A stretch of 64,000 nucleotides of DNA from Poriferisodalis sp026713105. Its GTDB lineage: Bacteria > Actinomycetota > Acidimicrobiia > Acidimicrobiales > Poriferisodalaceae. Shown here one piece after another: positions 19,640-28,911 of the stretch (positions are counted from its first letter, which is position 1; every line of letters starts with the position of its first letter). The DNA lies in NCBI GenBank assembly GCA_965115995.1, contig OZ220472.1, positions 868,001 through 932,000 of the forward strand. Reading direction: 5' to 3'. Below the pieces are notes generated by a model. That model was not told the DNA's origin and searched no databases. It saw only the letters and a program-made list of their open reading frames with translations. The position numbers were made by a program, and so were the translations under genes.

Positions 19640-21671
19640 ATCAACACTGAACGACACAACAGACAACACTCAGGACAAATCACAAGAGAATCCGACCCAG
19701 AAGAATCCCACCAAGAAGAATCCGACCCAGAAGAATTCGACACCCCGCAATCCAGCCGAAGACAGTTCGACACAAACCAATGCGGCAGAACCGGCGCCCG
19801 CTGTTCGCAAGCGCCGACTCGTCGCACCTACGGGCGACGACAAGCCTGGCGCGCCCGAACCAGGACTGAGTTCCGCGGAGCCGACAGCAGCGGCTTCTCC
19901 GCAGCAGACCAAGCGCAAGCGGGCAGTAACGGCACCGGACAAGCCCGCATCGGGGTCTCGTGTCAAGTCGGAGCCCAAGGCGAAATCCCAATCCAGGGGG
20001 AAGTCGGAGCCCAAGGGAAGAACGAAGTCCGATCCGGAATCATCGGAGTCTGAGCTGGCGAAACCTGCGGTCCCACCGGTTCCGCCACCGGCGCGCAAGC
20101 CACAGATCGGCGACAGTCGGCCGGCACCCTCCCAGCAGGCACCCGAGAGCGAGGGCGCTGGCGGGCGTCGACGGCGCAGGCGCGGCGGGCGGGGGCGCGG
20201 CGGGCGCGGCCGATCCGGCGAGGCCGCCTCGACGACCACCGAGACCCGGAACGGTTCCCATGCACCGGTCGAGGCGATCTTGGCCGATCAGCAGCCGCTC
20301 GAACTCGACGATGAGCAACTCACTGAGCGCCGCGGCAAGTACCGCAATGGCAAGCCGCTCGGCCGATACCGGATGTGCGTCCATGTCTCGGAGGGGGCAA
20401 CACACATCGCCGTGCTTGAGGGCCGGTCGCTCATCGAGTACTACGTGAGCCGCCCGTCTGACGACATTTCGGAGATCTACGGCAATCTGTACATGGGCCG
20501 GGTGCGCCGCGTGCTCCCGGGCATGGAAGCCGCATTCGTCGACATTGGGACACCCAAGCAAGCGGTGCTCTACCGCGGCGACCTCACCGTTGCCTCCGAC
20601 GACAGCGACGAAGACGCCTCGGGCGAGCGCAAGCGCGCCGGCGGGCGTCGGGGTCGCAATGTCTCGGGTCCCGCGATCAGCGACCTGATCAGCAACGGCC
20701 AGACCATCATGTGCCAGGTCATCAAGAACCCGATCGGCCACAAGGGGGCTCGTCTCACCACAGAAGTGTCCTTGCCCGGCCGTTTCGTGGTGCTCATCCC
20801 TGGCAGCAGCGTCACGGGGATCTCGCGGCGCCTTCCCAGCCGTGAGCGGCGAAGGCTGCGCACCCTGCTGGCCAAGGAGATCCCTGAGGGCTTCGGCGTG
20901 ATTCTGCGCACGGCAGCCGAGAACGTCACTCCTGCAGAGATCCGCCGGGACATTGAGCGTCTGACACGCCAGTGGACTCAGATCTCGGAGTTGTCGAAGC
21001 GATCCGATGCGCCGGCGCTGCTGTTCCGTGAGCCGGAATTGGCAGTTCGCATCATCCGGGAGCAATTCACTGCTGATTTCCGGGAGGTAGTGATCGACGA
21101 TCCGGTGCTGTTCGACCAGGTCAAGGGCTACATGGAAGCCGTCGCTGCTCCCTTGATGGATCGCATCCGCTACTACGACCCTGTGGCGGAACGGCTACCG
21201 CTCTTCGAACGGTCCCATGTCGCCGAACAGGTGCGCAAGGCGACAGATCGCAAGGTCTGGCTGCCGTCTGGCGGGTCGCTGATCATCGAGCACACCGAGG
21301 CGTTGACCGTCATCGACGTCAACACCGGGCGCAACGTGGGCCGGTCGAGCCTCAACGAGACGCTGTTCCAGAACAACCTCGAGGCCGCCACCGAGATCGC
21401 CAAGCAACTGCGGCTGCGAGACATCGGCGGGATCATCGTCGTGGACTTTGTCGACATGGACGACAAGCGCCAACGCGAGCAGCTGATGAACACGCTGAAT
21501 GAGGCTCTGGCCCGCGACAAGACGCGGACTGCAACCGAACCCATCTCCGACATGGGCATCGTGCAGATGACCCGGATGCGCACTGGTGAAGGACTCTTGG
21601 AGTCCATGTCCGATCCATGCGACGAGTGCGAGGGGCGCGGCATTCAGCTGCGCGAGTCGCTGTTCGCCTGA
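19632..21671 (+). CDS. rng: Ribonuclease E/G family endoribonuclease
   Basis: Endoribonuclease for rRNA and mRNA processing. The 679-residue protein has a long non-conserved N-terminus (about 235 residues) with NPTQK-type pentapeptide repeats, Lys/Ser/Pro-rich sequence and an Arg/Gly tract, then an S1 domain (GNLYMGRVRRVLPGMEAAFVDIG) and the catalytic region with D562 (VIDVNTGRNVG) and D605 (VVDFVDMD), 43 residues apart as in E. coli RNase E (D303/D346). The Zn-link pair is C663/C666. The long basic extension resembles mycobacterial RNase E (rne) more than a minimal RNase G. GTG 19632 with AAGGA upstream overlaps the previous stop. Confidence 0.92.
   Translation: MDESTLNDTTDNTQDKSQENPTQKNPTKKNPTQKNSTPRNPAEDSSTQTNAAEPAPAVRKRRLVAPTGDDKPGAPEPGLSSAEPTAAASPQQTKRKRAVTAPDKPASGSRVKSEPKAKSQSRGKSEPKGRTKSDPESSESELAKPAVPPVPPPARKPQIGDSRPAPSQQAPESEGAGGRRRRRRGGRGRGGRGRSGEAASTTTETRNGSHAPVEAILADQQPLELDDEQLTERRGKYRNGKPLGRYRMCVHVSEGATHIAVLEGRSLIEYYVSRPSDDISEIYGNLYMGRVRRVLPGMEAAFVDIGTPKQAVLYRGDLTVASDDSDEDASGERKRAGGRRGRNVSGPAISDLISNGQTIMCQVIKNPIGHKGARLTTEVSLPGRFVVLIPGSSVTGISRRLPSRERRRLRTLLAKEIPEGFGVILRTAAENVTPAEIRRDIERLTRQWTQISELSKRSDAPALLFREPELAVRIIREQFTADFREVVIDDPVLFDQVKGYMEAVAAPLMDRIRYYDPVAERLPLFERSHVAEQVRKATDRKVWLPSGGSLIIEHTEALTVIDVNTGRNVGRSSLNETLFQNNLEAATEIAKQLRLRDIGGIIVVDFVDMDDKRQREQLMNTLNEALARDKTRTATEPISDMGIVQMTRMRTGEGLLESMSDPCDECEGRGIQLRESLFA
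19689..19748 (+). repeat. 15-bp tandem repeats in the RNase N-terminal extension
   Basis: The unit AATCCGACCCAGAAG (19689-19703) recurs as AATCCCACCAAGAAG (19704-19718) and again exactly at 19719-19733, then fades. It encodes N-P-T-Q/K-K pentapeptides at the start of the disordered extension. Confidence 0.8.
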
Positions 21672-21727
21672 TCCAAAGCGAGAGCTCCGCGCCATTCCAG
21701 CAGCGTCATCGGTATCCTTCCCAACCG

Positions 21728-22039
21728 ATGTATGCAGTCATTGCCACCGGCGGCAAGCAGCGCCGCGTCGAAGCCGGCCAACGGCTCGACGTCGAGCTGC
21801 TCGCGGTGCCGCCCGGCGAGGAGGTCACCTTCACGCCGGTGCTCGTGGTGGATGACGGCGCAGTGCTGGCGACACCCGATGAACTCGTCGGGGCCTCGGT
21901 GACGGGCAAGGTGGTCGGCGAGACCAAGGGGCCCAAGATCGACGGCTTCACCTACAAGAACGCCACGACCTACCGGCGCAGGTGGGGACACCGGCAGCGC
22001 TACAGCACGGTCGAGATCACCGCGATCGCGAGGGACTGA
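21728..22039 (+). CDS. rplU: 50S ribosomal protein L21
   Basis: A 103-residue ribosomal protein. It begins MYAVIATGGKQRRVEAGQ, the family hallmark, and ends with the GHRQRYSTVEITAI motif. The frame is open from 21617 but ATG 21728 is the conserved start. It forms the universal L21-L27-Obg set, 3 bp before rpmA. Confidence 0.97.
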   Translation: MYAVIATGGKQRRVEAGQRLDVELLAVPPGEEVTFTPVLVVDDGAVLATPDELVGASVTGKVVGETKGPKIDGFTYKNATTYRRRWGHRQRYSTVEITAIARD

Positions 22040-22042
22040 ACG

Positions 22043-22294
22043 ATGTCGAAGACCAAGGGCGGAGGCTCTACCCGCAACGGGCGCGACTCGGTCGCCAAGC
22101 GACTCGGTGTGAAGGTGTATTCGGGGCAGGCCATCGATGCCGGCGGCATCATTGTGCGCCAGCGCGGCACCAAGTTCCATCCAGGGCGGAATGTGGGCCG
22201 CGGCAAGGACGACACACTGTTCGCCACGACGCCGGGAGTCGTGCATTTCGGCTACCGCCGGGGACGCCGCCTCGTCGACGTCGACCCCTCGTAG
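22043..22294 (+). CDS. rpmA: 50S ribosomal protein L27
   Basis: An 83-residue protein near the peptidyl-transferase centre. The sequence contains GGGSTRNGRDSVAKRLGVK, the QRGTKFHPG motif and the GRGKDDTLFA turn. The N-terminus is MSKTKGGGS, with no cleavable extension of the Staphylococcus type. It is followed by two copies of the intergenic repeat before obg. Confidence 0.97.
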   Translation: MSKTKGGGSTRNGRDSVAKRLGVKVYSGQAIDAGGIIVRQRGTKFHPGRNVGRGKDDTLFATTPGVVHFGYRRGRRLVDVDPS

Positions 22295-22313
22295 CCCTCG
22301 AGAACTTCAATCC

Positions 22314-22403
22314 CACACCCCTGAGGCTGAGCCGAATGGCGAAGCCCTGGCCCGAGCGGCTCGTGAGCCCAATCGCATGAAAATGGGGAACAAGAGCGGG
22401 AGC
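22314..22403 (+). repeat. Dispersed intergenic repeat, copy B
   Basis: Full-length plus-orientation copy. It starts at CACACCCC, passes GAGGCTGAGCCG, GGCGAAGCC, GGCCCGAGCGGC, CGTGAGCCC, AATCGCATGAAAATGGGG and ends at AACAAGAGCGGGAG. It differs from copy C by a few substitutions. The short frames seen in it are artefacts of the repeat. Confidence 0.9.
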
Positions 22404-22440
22404 GACGGGGCACAAGGACAAGCTGATCGATCAGTCTGCG

Positions 22441-22531
22441 CACACCCCAAGAGGCTGAGCCGATAGGCGAAGCCGTGGCCCGAGCGGCCCGTGAGCCCGA
22501 TCGCATGAAAATGGGGAACAAGAGCGGGAAA
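22441..22531 (+). repeat. Dispersed intergenic repeat, copy C
   Basis: Second full-length copy in tandem with copy B, 128 bp downstream and about 90% identical by eye. Copies B and C with their spacer fill the 299-bp gap between rpmA and obg, so the obg promoter or ribosome-binding region must lie within or just after them. Confidence 0.9.
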
Positions 22532-22593
22532 CAAATGGTGCGGCAGCGGGAAGGCTTACCTATCGGCGCGGCCTCCAAGGCAGGCGAACCCCG

Positions 22594-23853
22594 ATGAGCG
22601 ACTTTGTCGATGAGTGCCAGCTGCACGCCAAGGGCGGCGACGGCGGCGCAGGCTGCGTTTCGTTCCGGCGCGAATCCCATGTGCCGCGCGGTGGCCCCGA
22701 CGGCGGGGACGGCGGCCGCGGCGGCGATGTGTGGGTTGTCGCGGACCGCAACGTGGCGTCGTTGCTTGCGTTTCGCGACTTCCCTTTCCGGCGCGCCACC
22801 AATGGCGGCCACGGCCAGGGCCGCAAGAGGCACGGCCGAAGCGGCGTCGACGAACTTGTGCTCGTGCCCGAGGGCACGACCGTGCGGGATCGTGACGGCA
22901 CTGTGTTGGCCGACCTCGTGGATGCTGGCGATCGCTGGCTGGCGGCACATGGCGGCAGCGGCGGCCGCGGCAACGCCCGCTTCTCCTCGAACCGGCTGCG
23001 TGCTCCTCACTTTGCAGAACAGGCAGAACCCGGCGAGGAACGCTGGTTGGGCCTGGAGTTGAAGCTGATGGCCGACGTCGCGCTGGTGGGATTCCCCAAC
23101 GCCGGGAAGAGCACCTTCATCAGCGCAGTTTCTGCAGCGCGGCCCAAGGTCGCTTCGTACCCCTTCACAACCCTCACGCCCAGCCTCGGAGTCGTTCGGC
23201 TCGACGACGGCACGGGCGGCGGCCACCTGGACAGCTTCGAGATGGTGATCGCGGATGTGCCTGGCCTCATCGAGGGCGCTGCGGAAGGCAAGGGGTTGGG
23301 CCATCAGTTCCTGCGCCATGTCGAGCGCGCTCGGGTGCTGCTGATCATGGCTGACCTGGCGGAGGTCTCTGATCGCGACCCCCATGAACAGGTAGACGTC
23401 CTGATCGCGGAACTCGAGCGCTACGACCCCGAGCTCGCAGCCCGCCGACGGCTGATCGTCGGCACCAAGGCCGATGTCGCTCACTTGGCCTGGGACGGCC
23501 AGCGACTCAGCGCTGTCACGGGCGACGGCGTGGCTCCGGTTCTCGGCCAGCTGCGCGAGCTAGTCACCGAAGCCAGAGATCTCGACGAAGCCCCCACCCA
23601 ATACGTCGTGCACCGCCCCGAACCCACCGGCATCACGGTGCTGCGCCTCGCAGATGGCGTGTTCGAGATTGAAGGTCGCCAGGCTCGCCGGGCTGTCGCG
23701 CTGTCCGACCTCACCGACCCAGCGGCGCTCGCATGGGCGCAACGCCGCCTCGAAAAGCTCGGCGTTTCCCGGGCGCTGGCCCGGAACGGCGCCAACTCGG
23801 GTGACTTGGTGCGCATCGGCGATTTTGAGTTCACGTACGAGCCAGACACATGA
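22594..23853 (+). CDS. obg: GTPase Obg
   Basis: Ribosome-assembly and stress GTPase. The 419-residue protein has the Gly-rich Obg fold (GGDGGAGCVSFRRE, GGPDGGDGGRGG), the G domain with G1 GFPNAGKST (166-174), switch II DVPGLIEGAAEGKGLG and NKxD as GTKAD, and the C-terminal OCT domain. Both ends match the family. It lies downstream of the repeat pair. Confidence 0.97.
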   Translation: MSDFVDECQLHAKGGDGGAGCVSFRRESHVPRGGPDGGDGGRGGDVWVVADRNVASLLAFRDFPFRRATNGGHGQGRKRHGRSGVDELVLVPEGTTVRDRDGTVLADLVDAGDRWLAAHGGSGGRGNARFSSNRLRAPHFAEQAEPGEERWLGLELKLMADVALVGFPNAGKSTFISAVSAARPKVASYPFTTLTPSLGVVRLDDGTGGGHLDSFEMVIADVPGLIEGAAEGKGLGHQFLRHVERARVLLIMADLAEVSDRDPHEQVDVLIAELERYDPELAARRRLIVGTKADVAHLAWDGQRLSAVTGDGVAPVLGQLRELVTEARDLDEAPTQYVVHRPEPTGITVLRLADGVFEIEGRQARRAVALSDLTDPAALAWAQRRLEKLGVSRALARNGANSGDLVRIGDFEFTYEPDT

Positions 23854-23914
23854 GCATTCGAGAAATCTGCGAGATCGCTGTCACCACCTCGGCGAGACGG
23901 CAGGATTGACCTTG

Positions 23915-25009
23915 ATGCCTGACTCACTGCGGCTGATTGCCAAGATTGGGACGTCGTCCATCACCACATCGGGTGGGCGTGTCGACCTGGACGCCGTCGC
24001 GAAGCTGGCATCTGACGTTGCGAACGTACGCGCCGCCGGCCACGACGTCATCGTGGTGACCTCCGGTGCGATCACCGCCGGCGTGCAGCGTTTGAATGTC
24101 GAGCGGCCCTCAGAGCCTGAGCGGTTGCAGGCGCTGTCGGCCGTCGGACAGATCGACCTCATGGCGTCCTACCGAGAATTGTTCGCCGCCGAAGGCATGG
24201 TCGTTGGCCAAGTGCTCATCGCGCCACACGACTTTCGTGATCGCGACCAATACCTCCACGCCCGGGCGACGTTTCACCATCTGCTCGACCTCGGCGTCGT
24301 CCCGGTCGTCAACGAAAACGACGCGATCGCCGACGACGCCATCCGCTACGGCGACAACGATCGGATAGCGGCGCTCGTCGCGAATCTGGTGCGCGCTGAT
24401 GCGCTGATCCTGCTGACCGACATGCCCGGCGTTCTCACCGCCGACCCAAGCATCGATCCCGATGCCTCGCTCATCTCTGAAATCTTGGAGGTGAGCCCGT
24501 CGCTGCAGGCGGCGGCCGGCTCCGCGAATGCCGTCGGCAGCGGGGGCATGGCCTCGAAGCTGGCCGCGGCCCGGATGGCTTCGTGGAGCGGAGTGCGCAC
24601 GGTGATCGCTTCGGCCCGCAGGCCCGACGTTGTCGCCGACGCCGCCGTCGGGCTTCCCGGCGTGGGCACCGTCGTGCCTGCACGAGACGCCCGCGTTTCC
24701 GCCCGCAAACTCTGGATCGGCTTCGCCGTGGCCGCCCGAGGATCGGTGACGGTCGATGACGGCGCCCGCCGAGCGGTCTCGAAGGGCGGCAAATCGCTGC
24801 TCGCCGCCGGCGTCGTCTCTCACGAAGGTTCGTTTGTCGCCGGCGAAGCTGTCGACGTCGTAGATCTGGCTGGGGAGACCTTCGCCAAGGGCCTCGCTGC
24901 TATCGACGCCGAGGGGCTGCGGGTCACCGCAGGTCTGCGCAGCGACCAGTTGCCTACCGGATTGCATCCGCTCGTCGTGCACCGCGACGACCTCGTCGTC
25001 CTGGGATGA
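23915..25009 (+). CDS. proB: Glutamate 5-kinase
   Basis: First enzyme of proline synthesis, phosphorylating glutamate. The 364-residue protein has the amino-acid kinase domain (AKIGTSSIT, VTSGAI, NENDAIADDAIRYGDND, GSGGMASKLAAARMA) and a C-terminal PUA domain (GARRAVSKGGKSLLAAGV onward). The ATG at 23915 is the start; the frame upstream from 23654 is inside obg. proA follows after a repeat copy, so proB and proA may be transcribed together. Confidence 0.95.
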   Translation: MPDSLRLIAKIGTSSITTSGGRVDLDAVAKLASDVANVRAAGHDVIVVTSGAITAGVQRLNVERPSEPERLQALSAVGQIDLMASYRELFAAEGMVVGQVLIAPHDFRDRDQYLHARATFHHLLDLGVVPVVNENDAIADDAIRYGDNDRIAALVANLVRADALILLTDMPGVLTADPSIDPDASLISEILEVSPSLQAAAGSANAVGSGGMASKLAAARMASWSGVRTVIASARRPDVVADAAVGLPGVGTVVPARDARVSARKLWIGFAVAARGSVTVDDGARRAVSKGGKSLLAAGVVSHEGSFVAGEAVDVVDLAGETFAKGLAAIDAEGLRVTAGLRSDQLPTGLHPLVVHRDDLVVLG

Positions 25010-25048
25010 ACGCGGGGGGCGGCCCCGTCTCGCTGCAACGCCTGTCAC

Positions 25049-25118
25049 TCCCGCTCTTGTTCCCCAATTCTCATGCGATTGCGCTCACGGGCCGCTCGGG
25101 CCACGGCTTCGCCTCTGG
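25049..25118 (-). repeat. Dispersed intergenic repeat, copy D (inverted)
   Basis: Copy in minus orientation between proB and proA. Read on the minus strand it runs CACCCCAGAGGC, GAAGCCGTGGCCCGAGCGGC, CCGTGAGCGCAATCGCATG, then GGGGAACAAGAGCGGGA. Compared with copy C it has lost about 13 bp between the two GGC triplets of GAGGC...GGCGAAGCC, as expected from slippage or recombination between short direct repeats. Confidence 0.9.
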
Positions 25119-25151
25119 GGTGATTCGAGGCGATGCCACTAGTCTGCTCAG

Positions 25152-26444
25152 GTGCCTGACGTGGCCTCTGACACCGCACGGGAGTCGATCGGCAGCCCCG
25201 TCTCTGCTGCAATGATCGCCCTGGGCGAGCGTGCGAAGGCCGCTGCGTCAGTCCTGGCACAAGCGCCCGGTGCGGTGCGAGACGAATCCCTGCTGTCGGC
25301 CGCCGACCTGCTCGAAGCAGCAACCGACCGGGTGCTCGCTGCCAACCGTGACGACGTGGCCAACGCCGAGGCCGCCGGCACCTCAGCGACGCTCATCGAC
25401 CGACTGCGGCTCGACCCCGGGCGGATCTCGGCCATGGCAGCGGGCCTGCGCAAGGTGGCGGCTCTCGCCGACCCGGTCGGCCAAGTGGTTGACGGGTGGG
25501 TGCGGCCCAACGGGCTGGCGGTGGAACGGGTACGGGTGCCTCTGGGCGTCGTGGCGATTATCTATGAGAGCAGGCCCAACGTCACCTCAGATGCCTTCGG
25601 GCTGTGTCTGAAGTCGGCGAATGCCGCGTTCCTGCGGGGTTCGAGCGCCGCGCTCAACTCCAACATGGCTATCGCGGAGGCATTGCGAGACGGCTTGGTC
25701 AAAGCCGGTCTGCCCGCAGACGCACTGGTGCTCGTCACCGATACACGTCACAGTGCTGCCACCGAGTTCATGCGCCTGCGCGACCACATCGACTGCCTCA
25801 TCCCGCGCGGCGGTCCCGCTCTCATTTCGTCTGTGCTCGCCAACGCCACCGTGCCCTACGTGATCGACGGCGACGGCAACTGCCACGTGTACGTCGACAC
25901 AGCGGCCGACCTAGACATGGCGGCCGACATCGTCGCCAACGCGAAACTCAGCAGGCCCTCGGTGTGCAACGCAGCAGAATCTCTCGTGGTCCACCGAGAC
26001 GTGGCCGGGGCGTTCCTGCCCCGAGTCATCAACGACCTACAGGGCGTCGATTTGGTCGGGGACGCGACGGCGCAGGCCATCTCGTCGCAGATCGGGCCAG
26101 CCAGTCCCGAGGATTTCTCGACAGAGTTCTTGGCGCTCAAGATGAGCGTCGCCGTGGTGGACGACCTCGACGCCGCTATCGACCATGTCAACCGACATGG
26201 CACGGGACACAGCGAGGCCATCGTGACCGGTGACCTCGCCGCTGCGCAGGAATTCACCCGCCGAGTGGATGCCGCCGCAGTACTCGTCAACGCTTCAACT
26301 CGCTTCGTGGACGGAGAGGAATTCGGTTTCGGAGCGGAGATCGGCATCAGCACCCAAAAGCTGCATGCTCGTGGTCCTATGGGCCTTGAGCAGCTCACAA
26401 CCACCAAGTTCGTGGTGACCGGAACAGGTCACACTCGAGACTGA
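25152..26444 (+). CDS. proA: Gamma-glutamyl phosphate reductase
   Basis: Second enzyme of proline synthesis; reduces glutamyl phosphate to the semialdehyde. The 430-residue protein belongs to the aldehyde dehydrogenase superfamily and has VPLGVVAIIYESRPNVTSDA, SNMAIAEAL, the catalytic Cys at 272 (RPSVCNAAE) and the closing RGPMGLEQLTTTKF. GTG 25152 is the start. It follows proB across a 142-bp gap that contains repeat copy D. Confidence 0.96.
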   Translation: MPDVASDTARESIGSPVSAAMIALGERAKAAASVLAQAPGAVRDESLLSAADLLEAATDRVLAANRDDVANAEAAGTSATLIDRLRLDPGRISAMAAGLRKVAALADPVGQVVDGWVRPNGLAVERVRVPLGVVAIIYESRPNVTSDAFGLCLKSANAAFLRGSSAALNSNMAIAEALRDGLVKAGLPADALVLVTDTRHSAATEFMRLRDHIDCLIPRGGPALISSVLANATVPYVIDGDGNCHVYVDTAADLDMAADIVANAKLSRPSVCNAAESLVVHRDVAGAFLPRVINDLQGVDLVGDATAQAISSQIGPASPEDFSTEFLALKMSVAVVDDLDAAIDHVNRHGTGHSEAIVTGDLAAAQEFTRRVDAAAVLVNASTRFVDGEEFGFGAEIGISTQKLHARGPMGLEQLTTTKFVVTGTGHTRD

Positions 26445-26563
26445 CCGTGCCGAATGGTGGTCGCGGCTGCCACACTGTCTGACCGGCAGCGTCGCCAACG
26501 ACTCTGGGCCCACGAACCGGCGCCCACCGACCACTGCCCACACTGACAGGGGAGACACCCAGA

Positions 26564-27445
26564 ATGAGCGACACAATGTTCGGAGACCTCTCGGGTGTCC
26601 GTGAAGGATTGGCGAAAGTCGAATACCTCGCCGATGACGGCATCGCGAGCGTCGTGTTCCTGGCCGAGAGGCTCGGCAAGCCGGTGCTGGTGGAAGGGCC
26701 AGCAGGGACGGGCAAGACCGAGCTCGCGAAGTCGGTCGCTGCGATGACCGGCGCCCGCCTGATCCGGCTGCAGTGCTACGAGGGCCTCGACGAAGCCAAG
26801 GCGCTGTACGAGTGGAACTACAAGAAACAGCTCTTGCGCATCCAGGCCGACAGGGGTGTCGACGCCGAGCACGAGGATTGGGTGGAGTTGCAGGACGACA
26901 TCTTCCAGGACGAGTTCCTGCTCACCCGGCCGCTGCTCGAGGCGATCAGCGCGAAAGACCAAGTGGTGCTGTTGATCGACGAGGTCGATCGCGTCGAGAT
27001 CGAGACCGAGGCACTGCTGCTCGAGATCCTGTCCGACTACCAGGTCTCGATCCCCGAGCTGGGCACCATCACGGCAACCCAGATCCCGATTGTCATCCTG
27101 ACGTCCAACAACACCCGGGAGCTCTCAGAAGCGCTCAAGCGGCGCTGCCTGTTTCTGCACATCGACTATCCCGACCTCGAACGCGAGAAGCAGATCGTCC
27201 TGACCAAGGTCGTCGGCATCAGCGAGAACCTGGCCGAGCAGATTGCGCGCGTCGTGCGCTCCATCCGCCAGCTCGAGCTCAAGAAGGCGCCGTCGGTGTC
27301 CGAGACCCTGGACTGGGCTCGCACCTTGGTCTTGCTGGGCATCGAGAACATCGACGTCGAGCAAGCCAAGGAGACGCTGCACATCCTGCTCAAGTACCAA
27401 TCCGACATTGAGAAGGCCGCCAAAGAGCTGACGGTCGAGGCCTAG
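26564..27445 (+). CDS. MoxR-family AAA+ ATPase (CoxD-like)
   Basis: A 293-residue AAA+ chaperone of the MoxR group, which with VWA partners matures or inserts cofactors into large enzymes. Walker A GPAGTGKT is at 45-52, Walker B VVLLIDEVDR, sensor 1 VILTSNNTRE, arginine finger region LKRRCLFLHIDYPD. The protein is close in layout to CoxD of carbon monoxide dehydrogenase clusters. It has a good ribosome-binding site (GGGGAG, 26549-26554) and lies 29 bp upstream of its VWA partner. No coxMSL genes are in the window. Confidence 0.88.
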   Translation: MSDTMFGDLSGVREGLAKVEYLADDGIASVVFLAERLGKPVLVEGPAGTGKTELAKSVAAMTGARLIRLQCYEGLDEAKALYEWNYKKQLLRIQADRGVDAEHEDWVELQDDIFQDEFLLTRPLLEAISAKDQVVLLIDEVDRVEIETEALLLEILSDYQVSIPELGTITATQIPIVILTSNNTRELSEALKRRCLFLHIDYPDLEREKQIVLTKVVGISENLAEQIARVVRSIRQLELKKAPSVSETLDWARTLVLLGIENIDVEQAKETLHILLKYQSDIEKAAKELTVEA

Positions 27446-27474
27446 ACAGGGCTCGACGAGGACGGAGATCGGCC

Positions 27475-28911
27475 ATGTTGGATCTGCTGAGCGGTTTCGT
27501 GGGTGAGCTGCGCAACGCCGGCTTGCCGGTGTCGCTGACGGAGAATCTCGATGCGATGGAGGCTGTCAAGCACATCCCCATCGAAGACCGTGATGCCTTC
27601 AAGTACGCGCTTGCCGCCACGCTGGTGAAGAACGAGCAGCACTGGCGGGCATTCGAGACGGTCTTCGAGGTGTACTTCTCGCTGCGAGGGCCTGAGTACA
27701 ACGTCGGCGACGAGAACGGCGACGGCGAGTTCGATCCCGACAATCTCGAAGAGTGGATGTCCCAGCAGATGCAGGGCATGGGCGGCCGCGGGGGCGGGCA
27801 GGACATGTCCCCCGAGGAGATCGCCGAGATGCTCTTCCGGGCGCTGCTGAACGCCGATGAGGCGATGATGGCGGCCATGGCCCGGGCGGCTGTGACGCAG
27901 TTCGCGGGCATGGAGCCGGGTCGACCCGTCGGCGGCACCTACTACCTGTATCGCACGCTGCGCAATCTCGACCTCGACGGCATGCTCGAGCGGCTGATCG
28001 AGGAGTCGTCCGAGCGCTACGAGGGCGACATGACACAGTTGGCTGAGCGGCTCGAACGCGAGGAGTTCGAGAATCGCATCGAGCAGCTGAAGCGCGAGAT
28101 CGAAGCCGAAATCCGGCGCCGCCTCGTGGCCGACAGAGGCGTCGAGGCGATGGCCAAGACGCTGCGCAAACCCCTGCCCGAAGACGTCGATTTCATGCAC
28201 GCCAGCCGTGAGGAGATGGCCAACATTCGCAAGGCCATCCAACCGCTGACACGCAAGCTGGCCGCGCGCCTCGCGCGCAAGCGCAAGCACAAGCGTCGCG
28301 GCCCGCTCGACTTCCGGGCCACAGTGCGACGTTCGCTCAGCTACGGCGGCGTGCCCGCAGAGCCGCGTTTCCGCCATCCGCGCCCAAACAAGCCAGAGCT
28401 CATCGTGGTGGCGGACATCTCGGGCTCAGTCGCGGCGTTTGCCAGGTTCACCTTGCACCTGGTGTACGCGCTGCAAAACCAGTTCTCCAAGGTGCGGTCG
28501 TTCGTGTTCATCGACGGCATCGACGAGGTCACTCATATGTTCCAGAACGAAGAGGACATCACCAACGCGGTGCACCGGGTGAACACCGAAGCCGATGTCG
28601 TCTGGGTAGACGGCCATTCCGACTACGGCCATGCCTTCGGCGTGTTCTGGGAAAGCTTCGGCAAGGACGTCAACGCCAAGTCAACGATGATGTTCCTGGG
28701 CGACGCTCGCAACAACTATCACTCCACGAATGCGTGGGTGCTCAAGGAATGCCAGAAGCGAGCCCGCTCGGTGTTCTGGCTCAACCCTGAACCACGCTCG
28801 TACTGGGACACGGGAGACTCGGTCATCACCGAGTATTCGACTTATACCGACGGCGTGTTCGAGTGCCGCAATCTGCGCCAGCTTGAAGGCTTCGTCGACA
28901 ACCTCGCGTAG
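27475..28911 (+). CDS. VWA domain-containing protein, CoxE-like
   Basis: A 478-residue cytoplasmic protein with a C-terminal von Willebrand factor A domain. The MIDAS motif is D314-I-S316-G-S318 (VVADISGSV), followed by FVFIDGIDEVTHMF and LGDARNNYH. The N-terminal half is helical with a Gly/Met-rich acidic loop (about residues 84-115) and a basic stretch (LARKRKHKRRGP) before the VWA domain. It pairs with the MoxR ATPase immediately upstream; such pairs act as metal-dependent chaperones. The target enzyme is not in the window. It is followed by repeat copy E. Confidence 0.86.
   Translation: MLDLLSGFVGELRNAGLPVSLTENLDAMEAVKHIPIEDRDAFKYALAATLVKNEQHWRAFETVFEVYFSLRGPEYNVGDENGDGEFDPDNLEEWMSQQMQGMGGRGGGQDMSPEEIAEMLFRALLNADEAMMAAMARAAVTQFAGMEPGRPVGGTYYLYRTLRNLDLDGMLERLIEESSERYEGDMTQLAERLEREEFENRIEQLKREIEAEIRRRLVADRGVEAMAKTLRKPLPEDVDFMHASREEMANIRKAIQPLTRKLAARLARKRKHKRRGPLDFRATVRRSLSYGGVPAEPRFRHPRPNKPELIVVADISGSVAAFARFTLHLVYALQNQFSKVRSFVFIDGIDEVTHMFQNEEDITNAVHRVNTEADVVWVDGHSDYGHAFGVFWESFGKDVNAKSTMMFLGDARNNYHSTNAWVLKECQKRARSVFWLNPEPRSYWDTGDSVITEYSTYTDGVFECRNLRQLEGFVDNLA

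Noticed and set aside
21672..21727. L21 leader RNA
   Set aside because: Only 56 bp separate the RNase gene and rplU and no clear structure was seen.
22307..22534. Small open frames between rpmA and obg
   Set aside because: They arise from the tandem intergenic repeat copies B and C; the translations repeat one another and have no ribosome-binding sites.
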